From NCBI GenBank assembly GCA_907163375.1, contig CAJQUW010011496.1:1-64000 (forward strand): a DNA stretch of 64,000 nt. Reading direction: 5' to 3'. Position numbers and translations under genes: made by a program. This DNA comes from Prostheceraeus crozeri. Its lineage: Eukaryota > Platyhelminthes > Polycladida > Euryleptidae. Positions 1 through 11,951 of the stretch are shown here, one piece after another. The notes under the pieces were generated by a model, which worked only from the letters and a program-made list of their open reading frames with translations, was not told the DNA's origin and did not search any database. Each line of letters begins with the position of its first letter. Position 1 is the first letter of the stretch.

Positions 1-1548
1 ATCCAATGTAATGAAATTAATTTATTTATCAACATGATTCTAATGCAGAGACTAAGGATTGAATTCAGGTAGAAAGCTCTTATTACATAGCGCACTTTGT
101 AGACTATAGCCTTTATGCTCATAAGTCATAATACTTAGCTGACCATACAGCATTTACTTTACATGTATATCTACGCATACGTTGACTTTTTGGTCTATGT
201 AGGCATATGACTATATATGGGCTAAAAACAACATTCTAGGAAAGTTACTGCAAGTCAACGTGCTGACTGCAACTCTAAAGCTGAGAATTACGAGCATTGT
301 GGGTTCTCAATTAAGAATGACCTATCGGTAATGAATCAGGTTGACTATCAACTTTTAGTTTGGCTGGTCTGTTGCCGTACCCCACCCCCTTGGGGGTGCC
401 AGCTTACGGCACTACCACAACGCCACAACACAATATCCAATGCAAATGTAAACATCTTTTGTAACAGCGTAAAATATGATCACACGATATGAAGCAACCA
501 TTGTGAGTTTGTGATTGTGGACTCAGATTAATTAGTATTAGGAATAAGCTCTTTACATGAAAATCTTTGCGCACTGCCAAATAATAAACGGTCCTCTTCT
601 ATGTACTGTACATTAAAGAGCGGAATAATCAAATGATGAATTGTCCACTCATCGAATAATAAGTTCCTTGAACGACGAGTAAAACAATGGCGAACGTTTG
701 CAGCAGTCTTGATTTCCGCAAACCTCATTCATGGTAACCGGATATGCTTTTGTCTTGTTTTGATTGGCTCGTGAAGAAAAATTCAAGTTAGTTCTACTGA
801 TAAAAACCTGCGTAATCACAGCCTTTAAAGTAGTAATAGATTCTTAAAATGACAAATTTAATAATAACCTTTCATAAGCAGAAACTTTCATTATGATATG
901 ATTTCAGTGCAATAAAAAACAACATTGGCACTCAAAAAAAAATAAACTTCGATAAACTTCGGAGGAAATAAAAAATAAACTTCGGCGAAATTATTTCGTG
1001 ACAAAACCTTATTCACCGAGATATCCTTTCGACACGTATCGAGAGGACCTGCGGCCCCGGAATTGTAAAATCGACGACAGCTAACTCAACTGATGCTCTA
1101 GGATTGATAAGGACACAACTTAAAAAATTGACCGAGTGCACCTTTAAACAAAAAATGACATGTATAGGTTGATGTTCCCGCGGAGATGTTTTTTCGAACC
1201 CAGGAATCCTAGTTGTCCACTTCATCAAGAAGGCTGCCAGTAACAACTATTGCAGCTGCATCTCTCACTCGATCAGGAAGGTTCTTGGCGGGGGGGGATA
1301 TCGTGACATGGCTCAATATTTCCCATGACTTTGGTAGAGTTGCAATGAAATGCACCGAATCAGCGCTTCTACCCAAGCACATCGAAAAAAAAATACTATG
1401 TGTAACATTCATCATCCGGATGATTTTATACAGAAAAATCGCAAGAATGTATTTAGTGGTGGCAAGATATATTGCTCTTAACATCGGTGCCGAAACGCAG
1501 AAATGAAAATTTAGTGAACAAGAAGTGAAACAACGCTATTTGATACAA
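1..1548. other. Region without recognised gene
   Basis: AT-rich sequence with only short open frames. None shows a motif I recognise on either strand. A short GC patch near 380-405 and a purine-rich stretch near 930-985 with a repeated AAACTTCG word are the only visible structure. Confidence 0.5.
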
Positions 1549-1945
1549 TGAGATTGTATCCATGGCATAGTGGTTAAGTGCTTGCCTTAGCGATCTTTCG
1601 GTTCCAGTGGATCGAGCCCGAAAGTGTCATTAAGAGTTGCCCAAGGAAGTGCATCCGAGCTAAAAGATCACAAGTGCTCCAGATAAAATGTCTGATTTAC
1701 ATCGGCACTGTCCCCAGCCCCTGTATGAGAGAGTAGTGAAGTTTAAACCATCATTTTTGTTGAACATAAGATTTTTTAAAAATTACATGTTGAAACGATG
1801 TTATTTTTTAATTTTCGAAAGCAATTAGTAAGAAGTAAAGAAAGCCACACTGATTAATACATACTCGCTTCCAAGATTTACTTTTTTCATGAAGATCAGA
1901 AAATGAGCTAGGACTGTTTTCACATATTGTGATACACATAGTATT
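1549..1945 (+). repeat. tRNA-headed SINE-like repeat, copy 1
   Basis: The head reads like a degenerate tRNA: an A-box-like TGGCATAGTGG near 1563 and a B-box-like GGATCGAGCCC near 1609. A family-specific body of about 330 bases follows (AAGTGTCATTAAGAGTTG, then GAAGTGCATCCGAGC). The same body recurs in reverse at 4225-4750, which shows that this is a dispersed repeat and not a tRNA gene. The shared part runs past the usual SINE length to a CACATATTGTGATACA word near 1930. No target duplication or A-tail is clear, so the true ends are uncertain. Confidence 0.6.
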
Positions 1946-2089
1946 CAGTTCAGTGTTGTTTACTCAGCGTGTTATCGAACATATGCAATCTTGCCCGAGC
2001 GAATAACGTTTTAAATCGACACCATCACTTATCGGTAGTACGCACCGTCGAAGAAAAATGCAAATGTCCTTCGAAACACAGCCGTCAAG

Positions 2090-2560
2090 GCTCGGCGTAG
2101 ATGATCATGAGGATTCTGCATTCTGAAAGTCCAGCCTGAACGGTGTTAACAACAACATCGATGATTTCGTCAATTGGAACGTTGGTAAATAGGTAATGTT
2201 GCATCCAGTGACATCATGTGTCCGGCGTTATCTTGCAGGCTGTGAATATGATCCACGAAGGTAAAGCTGTCTTTGAGTTAAAACTGACCGTAGAAAGAGT
2301 GAACTCCTTACAGTTCGGACAGAATCCATGATGCCATCTTGTGCGGTAGGGAATAGGGGACGAATAAAACATTTATAGGGATTATAATAAAACATATATA
2401 AAGGATGGTGAAACCGGATAGGGGAATTTAAAGTTGGATCGCAAAGGTATCGGACTTTTGTGCACTTTTGGAAGTCCGAAAAGGCGTGGTATGGAGTATT
2501 ACGTGCTCCTTCAGCACAATTAGTGGTGATCAAAAAATCACAATCAAAAAAAGAACAGTG
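2090..2560 (-). pseudogene. Penelope-like element relic, RT fingers/palm part
   Basis: In one minus-strand frame near 2420-2480 the sequence reads LFGLPKVHKSPIP, and in another near 2160-2210 it reads LFTNVPIDEII. These are the two conserved blocks that precede the catalytic part of PLE reverse transcriptases. The reading is scattered over more than one frame, so the copy is old and broken. It has no detectable N-terminus, catalytic YxDD part or GIY-YIG domain. The next PLE piece to the right (3180-3745) lies on the opposite strand and carries the C-terminal part, so the two may be the remains of one head-to-head insertion. Confidence 0.6.
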
Positions 2561-3179
2561 GTAAATCCCCATATTCATCCACTTGTCGAATTTTTTACTG
2601 TGAAGAGACCCTACTCGTGTTGTTTCGTCGCTCCCGGAAAATTGCTACCTCAACGACGATCCTCCACAATCTACAATGGAAGTTTCGTGAAATACTCGAG
2701 AAACCACATGATGTAATAGCTGTATACCATTCATACCCTGCTCGTTTGTATTGATTGAAAATAAAGCATTCCTGATTATTATTATTATTATCATCTCAGG
2801 AAGCCAACAAGTCCTTTATAAACACATTAGCTTCCTTGATAACGGTTGATTTTTGGGGGAGTTATTTGGGGGGGGGGGGTGCGAATCTTAAGCTGAGGCT
2901 CGTCTTGACTAATTTGGATGTCGGTCGGTAGGAATGTCCCTCACTTCCACAAACGTCCCTTTCGGACAAGGATAACCGACTCCCCATCCCTTATTCTGGT
3001 GACGAATTATCACTATTTCTTTATTACGCTTGAGTGCAATCAATGCGTCACTATGCCGACGCTGACTGTTATTACCAGGCTCAAAGTTGTAACGAGAATA
3101 GTTGCAGGAATAGTTTATTTAGTGTATTTGGAAAGTACGTTAATCGTACAAGGAAAAGTTTGACGGAGGCTTCTCAACC
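2561..3179. other. Region without recognised gene
   Basis: Contains an ATT trinucleotide run near 2775-2790 and a run of about 12 G at 2868-2879. Short open frames on the plus strand show no motif. The region may be the much-decayed middle of the flanking PLE pieces. Confidence 0.4.
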
Positions 3180-3745
3180 TCAATTTTAGAAAAACCAACT
3201 TTTACCGGCCTTTACTTGAGCTACTTACATCTTTAAAACATGTTCCATCAGCTCGAAAGATCGGTTTGGTCAAAACTTAATTCGAGCTCAAGCAAGACGA
3301 CATACATTCGGATGAACAGACGCTGGAGATAAAAAACAGACCTTGACTTGAAAAGGACTCTACATACTCGACAACGGCTATCCATTCGATCTTTCATTCA
3401 CAAGTGCCAGTCGTCAACCGCCAAAGTGATGGAGCACGGTTCTGAGAAGAAAAATGTTTACGCGACGTCGCCTTTTACTGGTCAACGCAACGAGACCTTG
3501 ATTCGGCACGCGAAACCCGTGTCACTCACGCGTATGCGTTTAATAACGGCGCGCGCACAGCTGAGACTTATTCTTCTCTCTACTTATCGGGTGCCTGTCA
3601 CGTTCTTCGAAAAGATCCAATCTCTGAAACTTCTATATACAATGTATAACTACGGATAACAAAACTGTATTTGCTGCGAAGTTAAATACATAGGCAGGAC
3701 AGTGAGAAGATTATCTAAATCGCATTCGGGAGCACTTACTTATAT
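3180..3745 (+). pseudogene. Penelope-like element relic, RT thumb/linker and GIY-YIG start
   Basis: Words typical of PLE C-terminal halves follow one another in the right order over several plus-strand frames: PTFTGLYLSYLH near 3198, KIGLVKTLI near 3262, STAKVMEHGSEKKNVY near 3417, FTGQRNETLI near 3474 and YRVPVTFFEKIQS near 3588. Then CCEVKYIGRTVRRLS near 3675 is the YIG half of a GIY-YIG endonuclease, the domain that nicks DNA for target-primed reverse transcription in PLEs. The copy is old with several frame breaks. It ends soon after the YIG motif, without a recognisable 3' terminus. Confidence 0.65.
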
Positions 3746-4224
3746 GGTTGAAGAAGCAGTTAAGACATCTACCGTAATGTCATGCTGCATATGACGAGAC
3801 CAACATTCTTTCAGAGTTTCTTCCGCAGATTGCACAACCAGCCACACTTTGAAGATTATTGAAGCGCTGACCAGACTAAAATCTACGTCAGAAGCGGACC
3901 CTTGCGTACCAGAAGGAGACTTTACTATCATTAATTTTTGCCGTGTTAACTTCATTTCTTTCTCATGTTTGGTCATCATTGTCCTGTTACTTATTTCTTA
4001 GCACTTCAGACATTAAAAATAGTTTTTCGTAATAAATTGAATCCAGGTTTCATGTCTTCTATTAGCTTCAATATCTATTGGTACCATCCAATTCTCATTG
4101 TAACAAATAACGTTGTTCACTATCTTGTTTTCACTAAATTTCATTTCTGCGTACGGGCACCGACTGAGAGCAGGCGAAATATATCTGCCACCACTAATGC
4201 AATCTTGCCGATTTTGTCTGTATA

Positions 4225-4750
4225 ATAAATACTTTGTTGTATCACAATATGTTGAAAATAGGTCTCAAGCTCATTTTCTGATCTTCATGAAAAAAGTACA
4301 ATCTTGGAAGCGCGTATGTATTAATCCAAGGGTGTGGCTCACCAATTCGAAAACATAATTCATAACATCTTTCCAGCATATTCATACCGTGCCAAGTGAA
4401 CGTTCACACAACAGGTAGTCGCAAACAGAAAAAAAAATTACAAGCTGAGAATTGGGTGGCTTTCCTTTACTTCTTACTAATTGTTTCGAAAATTTAAAAA
4501 ATAACATTCGTTTCAACATGTAATTTAAAATCTTATGTTCAACAAAAAATGATGGTATAAACTTCACTACTCTCCTCATACAGGGGGTCTGGAACAGTGC
4601 CCATATTAAGTCCTAGAACATTATTATACTGGAGATATTTAGAACATGATCTTTTAGCTCGGATGCACTTCCAATGGCAACTTTTTAATGACACTTTCGG
4701 GCTATCGATCCTGTACCGAAAGATCTCTAAGGCAAGCACTAACCACCGTG
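4225..4750 (-). repeat. tRNA-headed SINE-like repeat, copy 2 (inverted)
   Basis: Reverse complement of the repeat at 1549-1945. The head (GGTTAGTGCTTGCCTTAG near 4735), the GAAGTGCATCCGAGC block and the GTAGTGAAGTTTA block all recur in the same order. An extra segment of roughly 110 bases near 4325-4440 is absent from copy 1, so either an insertion occurred here or a deletion there. The pair lies about 2.3 kb apart in opposite orientation. Confidence 0.6.
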
Positions 4751-5654
4751 TGATTTAGCATTATCAGGGTTTTTTTTACAGGTATATGCTACGAGACACT
4801 GATCATTCCCACGGTCCACAACTCAAATCGTCTCAGATCGACTTTCATTAATGCACTGCCTAACGCACTCAGGATTTATAAGCAAAAACAGAAGTCATGA
4901 ATGCAGTATAGCATTTAGCATTTAGCAGTGAATTTTACTCGCGATTCTGCATGTGCGTATGCAAGGTGACTTTTCAAGTCTTGAAGTTAATTACTTGTAA
5001 CGGATGAACGTTCAAAATCCACGGTATAACTCGAAAATTCCACGGTGCAGAATGTGAACCGTGGAGCACCTTAAAAAAACAGTGGCATCATTTATTGTGT
5101 TTATTTCTACGCATAAAAGCACAAACTGTTAACAAAATATGGCCTGGTCTTCCTGCTTCAATGGCAACTACTGAATTTAATATGATGGAAAAATATAGCG
5201 TGAAAGGAACATCTATGGTCGCAACCGACAACCAATTCGTCGATGAAGAAGGCTCCTTATGCAACTTTTGGCAGTCGGCACGATAAATATCAATGCACAA
5301 ATGCACAAAGTCAATTTTTTTATGAAATTTTGGTAATTTGCCATTTTTAACGAACAAACAAATAAGGAAGAGGGTGGGTGACGACCAAACTTGAATTTTC
5401 TGAAAGCCTAACTAAAGCTAGAATGATAAAAGTGACCATAGCAGTGAGTTATCATGAATTCATAACGATGAACTCCAGCCATAGGCAATGAAATATACAC
5501 GAATGTTCAATATTTTGTGCATTATTTTTAGGCCAGAAGCTCTTCGCGCATGTGGGATCACTTATCTCCGACTTCGGCATTGAATGCATCAGGGTTAACT
5601 TATGCAAAAGTTTAGATGCTTGAAAGATGAACTACAGATAGAGCTGATCACAAA
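4751..5654. other. Region without recognised gene
   Basis: AT-rich. Short open frames on both strands near 5090-5360 overlap each other and show no family motif. I see no RNA gene or repeat boundary. Confidence 0.4.
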
Positions 5655-6660
5655 AAGCAAACCACCTAAATTTCACTGAGATTCAATCGATTCTCATGCC
5701 CTCCAATCGTGTCGCGCATCATTCGAGAGCTTGCATTCTCAGCTTTCAAATGAGCTGATAGATTGTATCCGCCATGTATTTGATGAGCACTGCTCAAAAT
5801 ATGAAAATCGTTCAAATTACAAATCGCAAATTTTCAAAAAGAAAACATCTGAGTATGATAATGAATCAAGCACGGGGAGAAAGCATTTTCTGAGCTTTCT
5901 TTTGACATGCTGTTCATATAACTTATAAAAAATTAGTGATATCGTGAGGTCATCACAAAATCATTACCTTTATGATTTTATGTTGACAATACTGTGCTCT
6001 CACTTTTTCATCAAAAATATTAGTGTTTGTTATCTTCAGAATATGTAAGTCTTCTTCAGAATTCTGTATAGAACGCGAACATGCACGATATATTCATATA
6101 AGTTCAATCGTTCTTTTTCAAACTTCTTCAATATTTTTTTCTCATTTCCACAAAAGTACACAAACAATGAAGGTAAACAATCGGCAGCTACTATGAGAGA
6201 ACAAAGACATGCCTTCGCCAATGGTCTTGTTGTGAACCTTCGTTCACTTTACATGGTGTTTGTTTACTTTGCGATAATGACAAAAATATTGAAGGTTTGA
6301 AAAACAACAGTTGAACTAAAATGAATCCAACTTATATATTCGCACTCTTTACATCGCAAGGGTTCTGAAGATATCAAACACTAACATTTTTGATGAAAAA
6401 TTGAGACCTTAGCATTTTCAACATAAAATCATAAAGGTCATGATTTTGTGATAACTTCACGATATCACTAATTATTTATTAGTTCACGGATTTCGATGAC
6501 CAGTATGTCAAAAGAGGTCAGAAAATGCTCTTTCTACCCGTGCATGAATCATGCTCACATGTTTTCATTTTGAAAATTTGCGATTTGTAAATTGAGTGAT
6601 TTTCATATTTTGAGCACTGCTCATCCGTTTTTATGATCAGCTCTGTATGATGGATTCTAA
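5655..6660. repeat. Foldback (long inverted repeat) element
   Basis: Two arms of about 300 bases are inverted copies of each other: roughly 5780-6062 and 6335-6640. Landmarks on the left arm are GCTCAAAATATGAAAATC, CAAATCGCAAATTTTCAAAA and ATTAGTGATATCGTGA; each is found as its complement on the right arm in mirror order. Outer parts (AGAGCTGATCA) also match more loosely. The 270-base centre has no coding signal. The arms carry many small differences, so this is an old non-coding foldback transposon or folded MITE. The superfamily and exact ends are unclear. Confidence 0.6.
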
Positions 6661-7561
6661 GGTTAAATTGAAAAGTGAAAATTTAGAGGGAGTTTTTGAG
6701 TCCATAAAACTTATGGGGCACGCAGGAACCCTGTCATTCATACGCCAACATTTAAAAATTCAGACGATATTTGCTCAAACATTCCTTTGCGCAGAATAAA
6801 TTACAATTTTGCTAAATGCGAATAAGCTGAAATAATAAGTCACTAACACATACTATGTACATGGTGATGCAATCTGTTTTCATGCTCATACATTTACATT
6901 GTCTTCTTCCACTGCAGTGACGCAATATTCAACCGATTGAAATTGACATCATTTTCAGTTATAGTTTTCTCCCGAATGAGAATCGACCAGTCAACAAAGT
7001 GTTACAATCACTCATACACATTTATCAGTTGAATATGCCTATCATAAATTTATCATGTTGTCAATTATGATTCATCGATCAATATCAGGAATCATTTGAT
7101 AACCAATGTATAGCGCTGACTTAATTCTTTTCACATGTTCTCTACATATATTATTCCTTTTGGATTATGTTACGTCAATGTCTTGATGACATAAAAATAC
7201 GATTTCCAAATTACATATCGAACAGTGACTAAAAATCAACGTAGCCGTGATTCGTCAAGTGTGAAGATGTCTATGATTTGCCGTTTTATAAATATTGTCT
7301 TGATAGGGAATGAAGATCATGCGGTCACGCGGTCAAGCATGCAACATCTGACGCCAGTTATCTAATTCCATCATAAATCTGTTATAATGTTTCCTGATGC
7401 TGCACTGGGGAAAGCTGATTTCGTACAGCCATAGACGAATAGTGACAGTAAGGACTGCGAAAACTTAGAAACTAATTTTCTAATAGATTTAATGGTAGAT
7501 TCAACATTCTGAGTCTACTTTTGATTCGTGCATAATAAGTTCATAAGCTGACAATGACAAC
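6661..7561. other. Region without recognised gene
   Basis: AT-rich with no open frame of note and no repeat that I can match elsewhere in the window. Confidence 0.4.
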
Positions 7562-7690
7562 AACGATCTACAATATCGGGAATACTCTTAACAAAAGAGA
7601 TTTACCATTAAGACATAGGGTTTGATTTAATCTAGAAGTTTTATCAATTATTAACAAAGCTTCTACTATACAAGATTTAAATTCGCTGCA
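7562..7690 (-). pseudogene. Penelope-like element relic, C-terminal end (left, inverted copy)
   Basis: The minus strand reads SEFKSCIVEALLIIDKTSRL and then LNGKSLLLRVF, the usual C-terminal end of PLE proteins after the GIY-YIG domain. The adjoining plus-strand relic has the matching SEFKSRIVEALLI near 8410-8450, so the two pieces are the same family joined head to head. Only the last 40 or so codons remain on this side. Confidence 0.6.
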
Positions 7691-8480
7691 GCAGTCCAAT
7701 ATAAAGGTCACAGTAAAGAAAAGTAAAAATATGATTTTATCTTTGGATGTTGAAATTGACAAAAGTAATGGTCTAACCACATCGATTTTTAGGTAAGGTA
7801 CATGCAAGCCTACTAATGAATTATAATGCTACTTGCCCTATCCAATGGAAACGCACCCTTGTGGTAGGAATGCTACATAGAGCGTATAATGTATGCTCAA
7901 GCTGGAACATGTTCAACATAGAGCTAAAAAAATACTACAAAAATTCTATTAAGCAATTCCTATCCCATTGACCTCATCAACTCGTTCATAAAACAGTTCC
8001 TGTAAATAAAATATAGCACTGATAAAAAGCAATGAAGAAAGATGAATGGGAAGACACCAAATTTTTGATACTTCCATTTGTAGGTATAACATCCACAAAT
8101 TTCCGACGCAATTTCGCTAAATTATTTAGGAAATTGGACCATGATGCAAAAATAATATTCAACACTTAAAAACAGGACAGTATTTTTGTCTGAAAGAAAG
8201 CAAGTATGCTGATGCGATCATGCGTTGTTTATAATTTTGAATGTAGGGTTGATCCTGATACCCAAAATACTTGGGACAAACGAAACGCAGATTGCATCAA
8301 AGAATAAAGGAACATAAGAGGCAACTGAGCTGTAAGTAGCCATCTGAACATGTGGGCAAACTGCAGTTATGACATTAATAATCATTTTTCGGTTAAATAC
8401 ACAGGACGTAGCGAATTTAAATCTCGCATTGTAGAAGCTTTGTTAATAAAAAATAATTAAATTAAAAACATGACACGGTA
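7691..8480 (+). pseudogene. Penelope-like element relic, RT end and GIY-YIG (right copy)
   Basis: The plus strand reads LDVEIDKSNGLTTSIFR near 7743, CPIQWKRTLVVGMLHRAYN near 7837, then a linker and VVYNFECRVDPDT near 8225, the GIY side of a GIY-YIG nuclease. SEFKSRIVEALLI follows as the C-terminal end. This order (RT palm end, thumb, linker, GIY-YIG) is specific to PLEs. Several frame breaks are present, so the copy is dead. It begins where the minus-strand piece ends, giving an inverted junction near 7690. Confidence 0.7.
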
Positions 8481-8789
8481 AAAAATCGAAGGATCCAGGA
8501 AACGGAAGATACCAAAGTTAAACCACTACCCTAGTGGAGAATCATGTAAATAATTAGGTAACTCAATGTTATTAATGATATTAATCAATGCTAACCTACC
8601 CCACTAAAGGGTAGGAAACGAAATACAAATAGAGGCTAGCCGACCTAACTTAAGACGGGAAGGGAAATAAATTTAAACTTACAATCAATTTTATTTTACA
8701 AACTAGGAACTAAAAGTAGAGTTCGTCATGGACATGACGAGAAGCTAACTAAAAAATACAAATAGCGAAAATCAATTTACGCATTTGTT
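8481..8789. other. Probable PLE 3' untranslated region
   Basis: Non-coding AT-rich sequence after the C-terminal end of the PLE at 7691-8480. A loose CTACCCTAGTGG / CCCACTAAAGGGTAG inverted match is visible near 8528-8613. I could not find a hammerhead core here. Confidence 0.35.
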
Positions 8790-9480
8790 GTTATCACCGC
8801 TTGTGTTAGCTGATGTCTATCGGGTAGATTTCAGAGAGAATCTTATAGAAGTGTTTGTAGTTAAACACACAAATGTGGCACCTTGTGGTACGAGGGAGAA
8901 GTTTGGCTAAGCCAAATCTCTATCTCGCTAGAAGCCCTGTCACGAACTTGAACTCCCTGTATGCTAAGAATAGGTCATCCAAGAGTGACCTGGAATTCCA
9001 ACACGTAGGGATGTCCGGAATTTGTCTGAAGACAAGTTCCCCGAAGGTGACAAAAGTGTCATCTAGGATGAAACTAATAGTCAGTGAGGAATAAGGCTTT
9101 GGACCAGCAGTGATATCCTCTGCACTTCTTATTCGAGAAGAAGGTTCTATAATAGCCAATGCATATGAAGCTCATGGAACTGCTAAAAAATTAACTCACA
9201 TCAGTCTCTCAAGGAGTCCTTAACCTGGTCTAAATTCAGATTCGTATAGAGTGTGAAGAAATCATAAACTTGCAAAGAGCGGCAATTCAAATCCGACATC
9301 CTGTCTAGAAACTCCCCAGAAAAGTTAATGCTCCAGAAGGCGTTCACACCCGAATTATGCTTGATGGAAAGGCAATAACAACTATACTTGTCCCGGACCA
9401 ATTGCAAACCTTTGTTCACAAATATGGCCAAATCTTTGGAAGTGCTGTTCCTGGCACCAGCTATGAATCACAGCGTTGCC
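8790..9480 (-). pseudogene. Penelope-like element relic, RT core of a second PLE family
   Basis: On the minus strand LAIFVNKGLQLVRDKYS is followed by a TGVN/GVN-type block (HNSGVNAFWSINFS) and YDFFTLYTNLNLDQVKDSLRD near 9205-9280, equivalent to the FDFSTLYTNI block of PLE reverse transcriptases. Further left come FRQIPDIPTCWNSRSLLDDLFLA in pieces (near 8975-9040, equivalent to the GIPMG block) and ICVFNYKHF near 8850 (next to the RYIDD block). The blocks are in the right order but not in one frame. The fragment at 30370-30930 is the N-terminal half of a similar family. Confidence 0.65.
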
Positions 9481-9706
9481 ACCGGGCCTCGAGACCCCAT
9501 CCGCGCAGGCAGTGTATCGATGCCCAGTAATAAAAATTAAAGTCTAAAATCAAGCCTATGATATATTAGGAAATTGTATACGTGAGGGCTTACTTTTGTT
9601 CTATGAGGACAACATATTCGTTATTCCTGGAAAATATCTACTAAACAGTGGATTGGTATGATTTGTTTTTTAGCAATCACAAATGAATTTTTAAAGAAAG
9701 ATTTAG

Positions 9707-10991
9707 ATAACATTTTGTAAATGATATCATTAAATAATTAATCTTTCGACCCACGATCTTTTTCTTATTACGAAATATATTTCGGCGGACCGCCCTTGTC
9801 AATCAATTTTACAGCATAGCACAGTATGATTTGAAATCAAATTCAATAACATGCAACAAGAAGAATGTCAAAATATCATTGGTAAAGTTAAAGATAAGTC
9901 AAAGACAGAGAAGTTAAACGTTCATGAGCACATAGCACTTTTTATGTGCTACCTTTTCATCACATCTGTCATAGCATGTAATTATATACCATAGTCTCTT
10001 AATGCTGTAATGTCAATGTAGGCAATTTCGATTGATTCCATTCAGTTTTGTTATTGATGAGTGTCATTTGTTGTTGATTTTTGTTTCCGATTGTCACAGC
10101 TTGTTTTTCACATGCAGTGTCAAACTTGTTTTTCACATTTCCTAAAATTACAAAAGTGTTCTCTTTATTACAGCAACACCTAATTCGGTTTTGAAAAGAA
10201 AATGTGAAAAACAAGTTCAGGATAGCGGTTTAAGAATAAAGATCATCGAAAAAAACTGGAACAACGCTTAAATCAAAATTACAAAAATCCCATCCTTTTC
10301 AGAAAGCTAAATGTGAAAATGAATGTCTAGTATGTAAGTCAAACGGCAAAGGAAATTGTGAGACATCAGGAGTGACGTGTGAAATAGAATGTGACAATTG
10401 TAAAGCAATATATATGTGGGTGAGACGTCAAGAAATACAAAAAAGAGGGGAAATGAATCTGTCAAACAATTGAATGAAAAACAAGAAGCATCTGTATTAT
10501 GGAGAAACTGTGAAACCCAGCATGAAGGAATCAAACAAAATTTTAACTTGAACGTAACCTGGGTGTACCATAACAACGCAATGGAAAGACAGATCGCCGA
10601 AGCCGTAACAATCAGAAACAAAAATCAACAACAAATGACACTCATAAATAACAAAACTGAATGGAATCAATCGAAATTGCCTACATTGACATTACAGCAT
10701 TAAGAGACTATGGTATATAATTACATGCTATGACAGATGTGATGAAAAGGTAGCACATAAAAAGTGCTATGTGCTCATGAACGTTTAACTTCTCTGTCTT
10801 TGACTTATCTTTAACTTTACCAATGATATTTTGACATTCTTCTTGTTGCATGTTATTGAATTTGATTTCAAATCATACTGTGCTATGCTGTAAAATTGAT
10901 TGACAAGGGCGGTCCGCCGAAATATATTTCGTAATAAGAAAAAGATCGTGGGTCGAATGATTAATTATTTAATAATATCATTTACAAAATG
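9707..10991. mobile_element. Head-to-head pair of Penelope-like 3' ends
   Basis: About 385 bases at 9707-10095 recur as a close inverted copy at 10605-10991. Both arms hold the end of a PLE protein (NNKTEWNQSKLPTLTLQH then stop) followed by the same 3' untranslated region, and stop matching just beyond a CATTTACAAAATG word, which marks the common 3' end. Between the arms, on the plus strand, more of the GIY-YIG region is kept. The 3' ends point outward, as in the other PLE pairs in this window. The arms differ at few positions, so this pair is younger than the PLE relics to its left. Confidence 0.75.
10202..10703 (+). pseudogene. PLE GIY-YIG endonuclease domain, plus-strand copy
   Basis: Plus-strand frames read VTCEIECDNCKAIY near 10375 and GETSRNTKKRGNESVKQLN near 10417, which together are the GIY ... 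YxGETSRN core of the nuclease in a PLE family common in marine invertebrates. VLWRNCETQHEG, FNLNVTWVY, NNAMERQIAEAVTI and NNKTEWNQSKLPTL follow. The domain nicks the target DNA. The minus-strand counterpart at 9999-10100 keeps only the last 35 or so residues. At least one frame break separates the GIY half from the rest. Confidence 0.65.
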
Positions 10992-11144
10992 GTATAATTT
11001 GTTTCATGGAAAATGTTTACGCATGGAAGGTCTCTGTTTCTGGTCTAGGTTTTTTGAATATCCAGTATTCTTGACCGTGTTTAAATATATTGTACAATTG
11101 TGAGCGATTTTAATGACATTTGCGAGTTTCATTTATTTGTATGG

Positions 11145-11951
11145 ATTTGATTTTTAATGCAATGGCAATTTGTGGTAGCGGAAGATGGGCGGAGTGAAAA
11201 AAGGGTGAATAGGAGAATTAGAGCAGGGGTCGGAGCCTATCAGAAAGTGGCAGGAGTGTTGGGAGACAGAAGGATCAGCAAAGATATCAGACGGAAAGTG
11301 TTAGAGGTGTGTGTAATTCCAGCAGTCATATATGGTCTGGAAACAATGGCGCTCACCAAAGATGAGCAAGATAGACTGCAAGTGTGCGAGAACAATTGAC
11401 TGAGGAGGTTGTGTGGAGTGAAGTTGGTTGACAGAAGAAAACTTGCAGAAATGAGACTCGAAGTTGGACTGAAACGAACGATGACTCAGAAGATTGTGGG
11501 AAAGAGACTATCTTGGGCCGGACATGTGGCAAGAATGAATGAGCAGAGGCTACCCAGGCGAATGGAGCAAGAAATGAGTGTGCGAAGAAGAGGAAGACCG
11601 AGAATTCGTTGGAGTGACTGTGTCAAAAGAGATTTCCAGAAGGCGGAGGAAGATTGGAGAAGTTGCAGAAGCGACTCAGAAGACAGAGTCGTATGGCGGA
11701 GAACTGTGCATAAGGTGATTGAAGTATGGAGCGGCTGACATTTTACTTGACTGTGTTTCCTGATATCGTTTCATGTGGTGTTACCCTGATGGTTTGTGGA
11801 CTGTAGCTAGTTTGTATTTCCATGAATTTTATGATGTATATGAACTGTGTCCTTTTTATCTTGTTTGTATGAATCCCCCTACCCCATTTATATGGGAGAA
11901 AGGGGTTGTTAAAATAAAATAAATAAAAAATAAAATTTGATTTTTAATGCA
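11145..11951 (+). mobile_element. 5'-truncated LINE with 17-bp target duplication
   Basis: The 17-bp word ATTTGATTTTTAATGCA occurs at 11145-11161 and again at 11935-11951. Between the copies lie the C-terminal end of a LINE reverse transcriptase, a 3' untranslated region and an A-rich tail (AAAATAAAATAAATAAAAAA near 11911-11930). Target duplication, 5' truncation and A-rich tail are the three marks of target-primed LINE integration. The exact duplication implies a fairly recent event. Confidence 0.85.
11162..11738 (+). pseudogene. LINE reverse transcriptase C-terminal fragment
   Basis: Two plus-strand frames carry the thumb and tail of a LINE polymerase. RRIRAGVGAYQKVAGVL near 11206, RRKVLEVCVIPAVIYGLETM near 11290, RRLCGVKLVDRRKLAEMRL near 11403 and LSWAGHVARMNEQRLPRR near 11508 follow the usual order YG-E-T ... 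WAGH-AR. A stop at 11397-11399 splits the frame. The polymerase catalytic centre and endonuclease are absent through 5' truncation, so the fragment has no activity. The clade is not certain: the WAGHVAR end occurs in several LINE groups. Confidence 0.75.

Noticed and set aside
2228-2578. A 116-codon minus-strand frame as a new protein
   Set aside because: The recognisable PLE blocks of the same stretch lie in other minus-strand frames; this frame is a shadow of the decayed PLE.
10896-10935. Hammerhead in the PLE 3' region with a GGCGGTCCGCC hairpin before GAAA
   Set aside because: The hairpin and GAAA are present, but the first box reads TTGATTGA instead of CTGANGA and no stem I forms.
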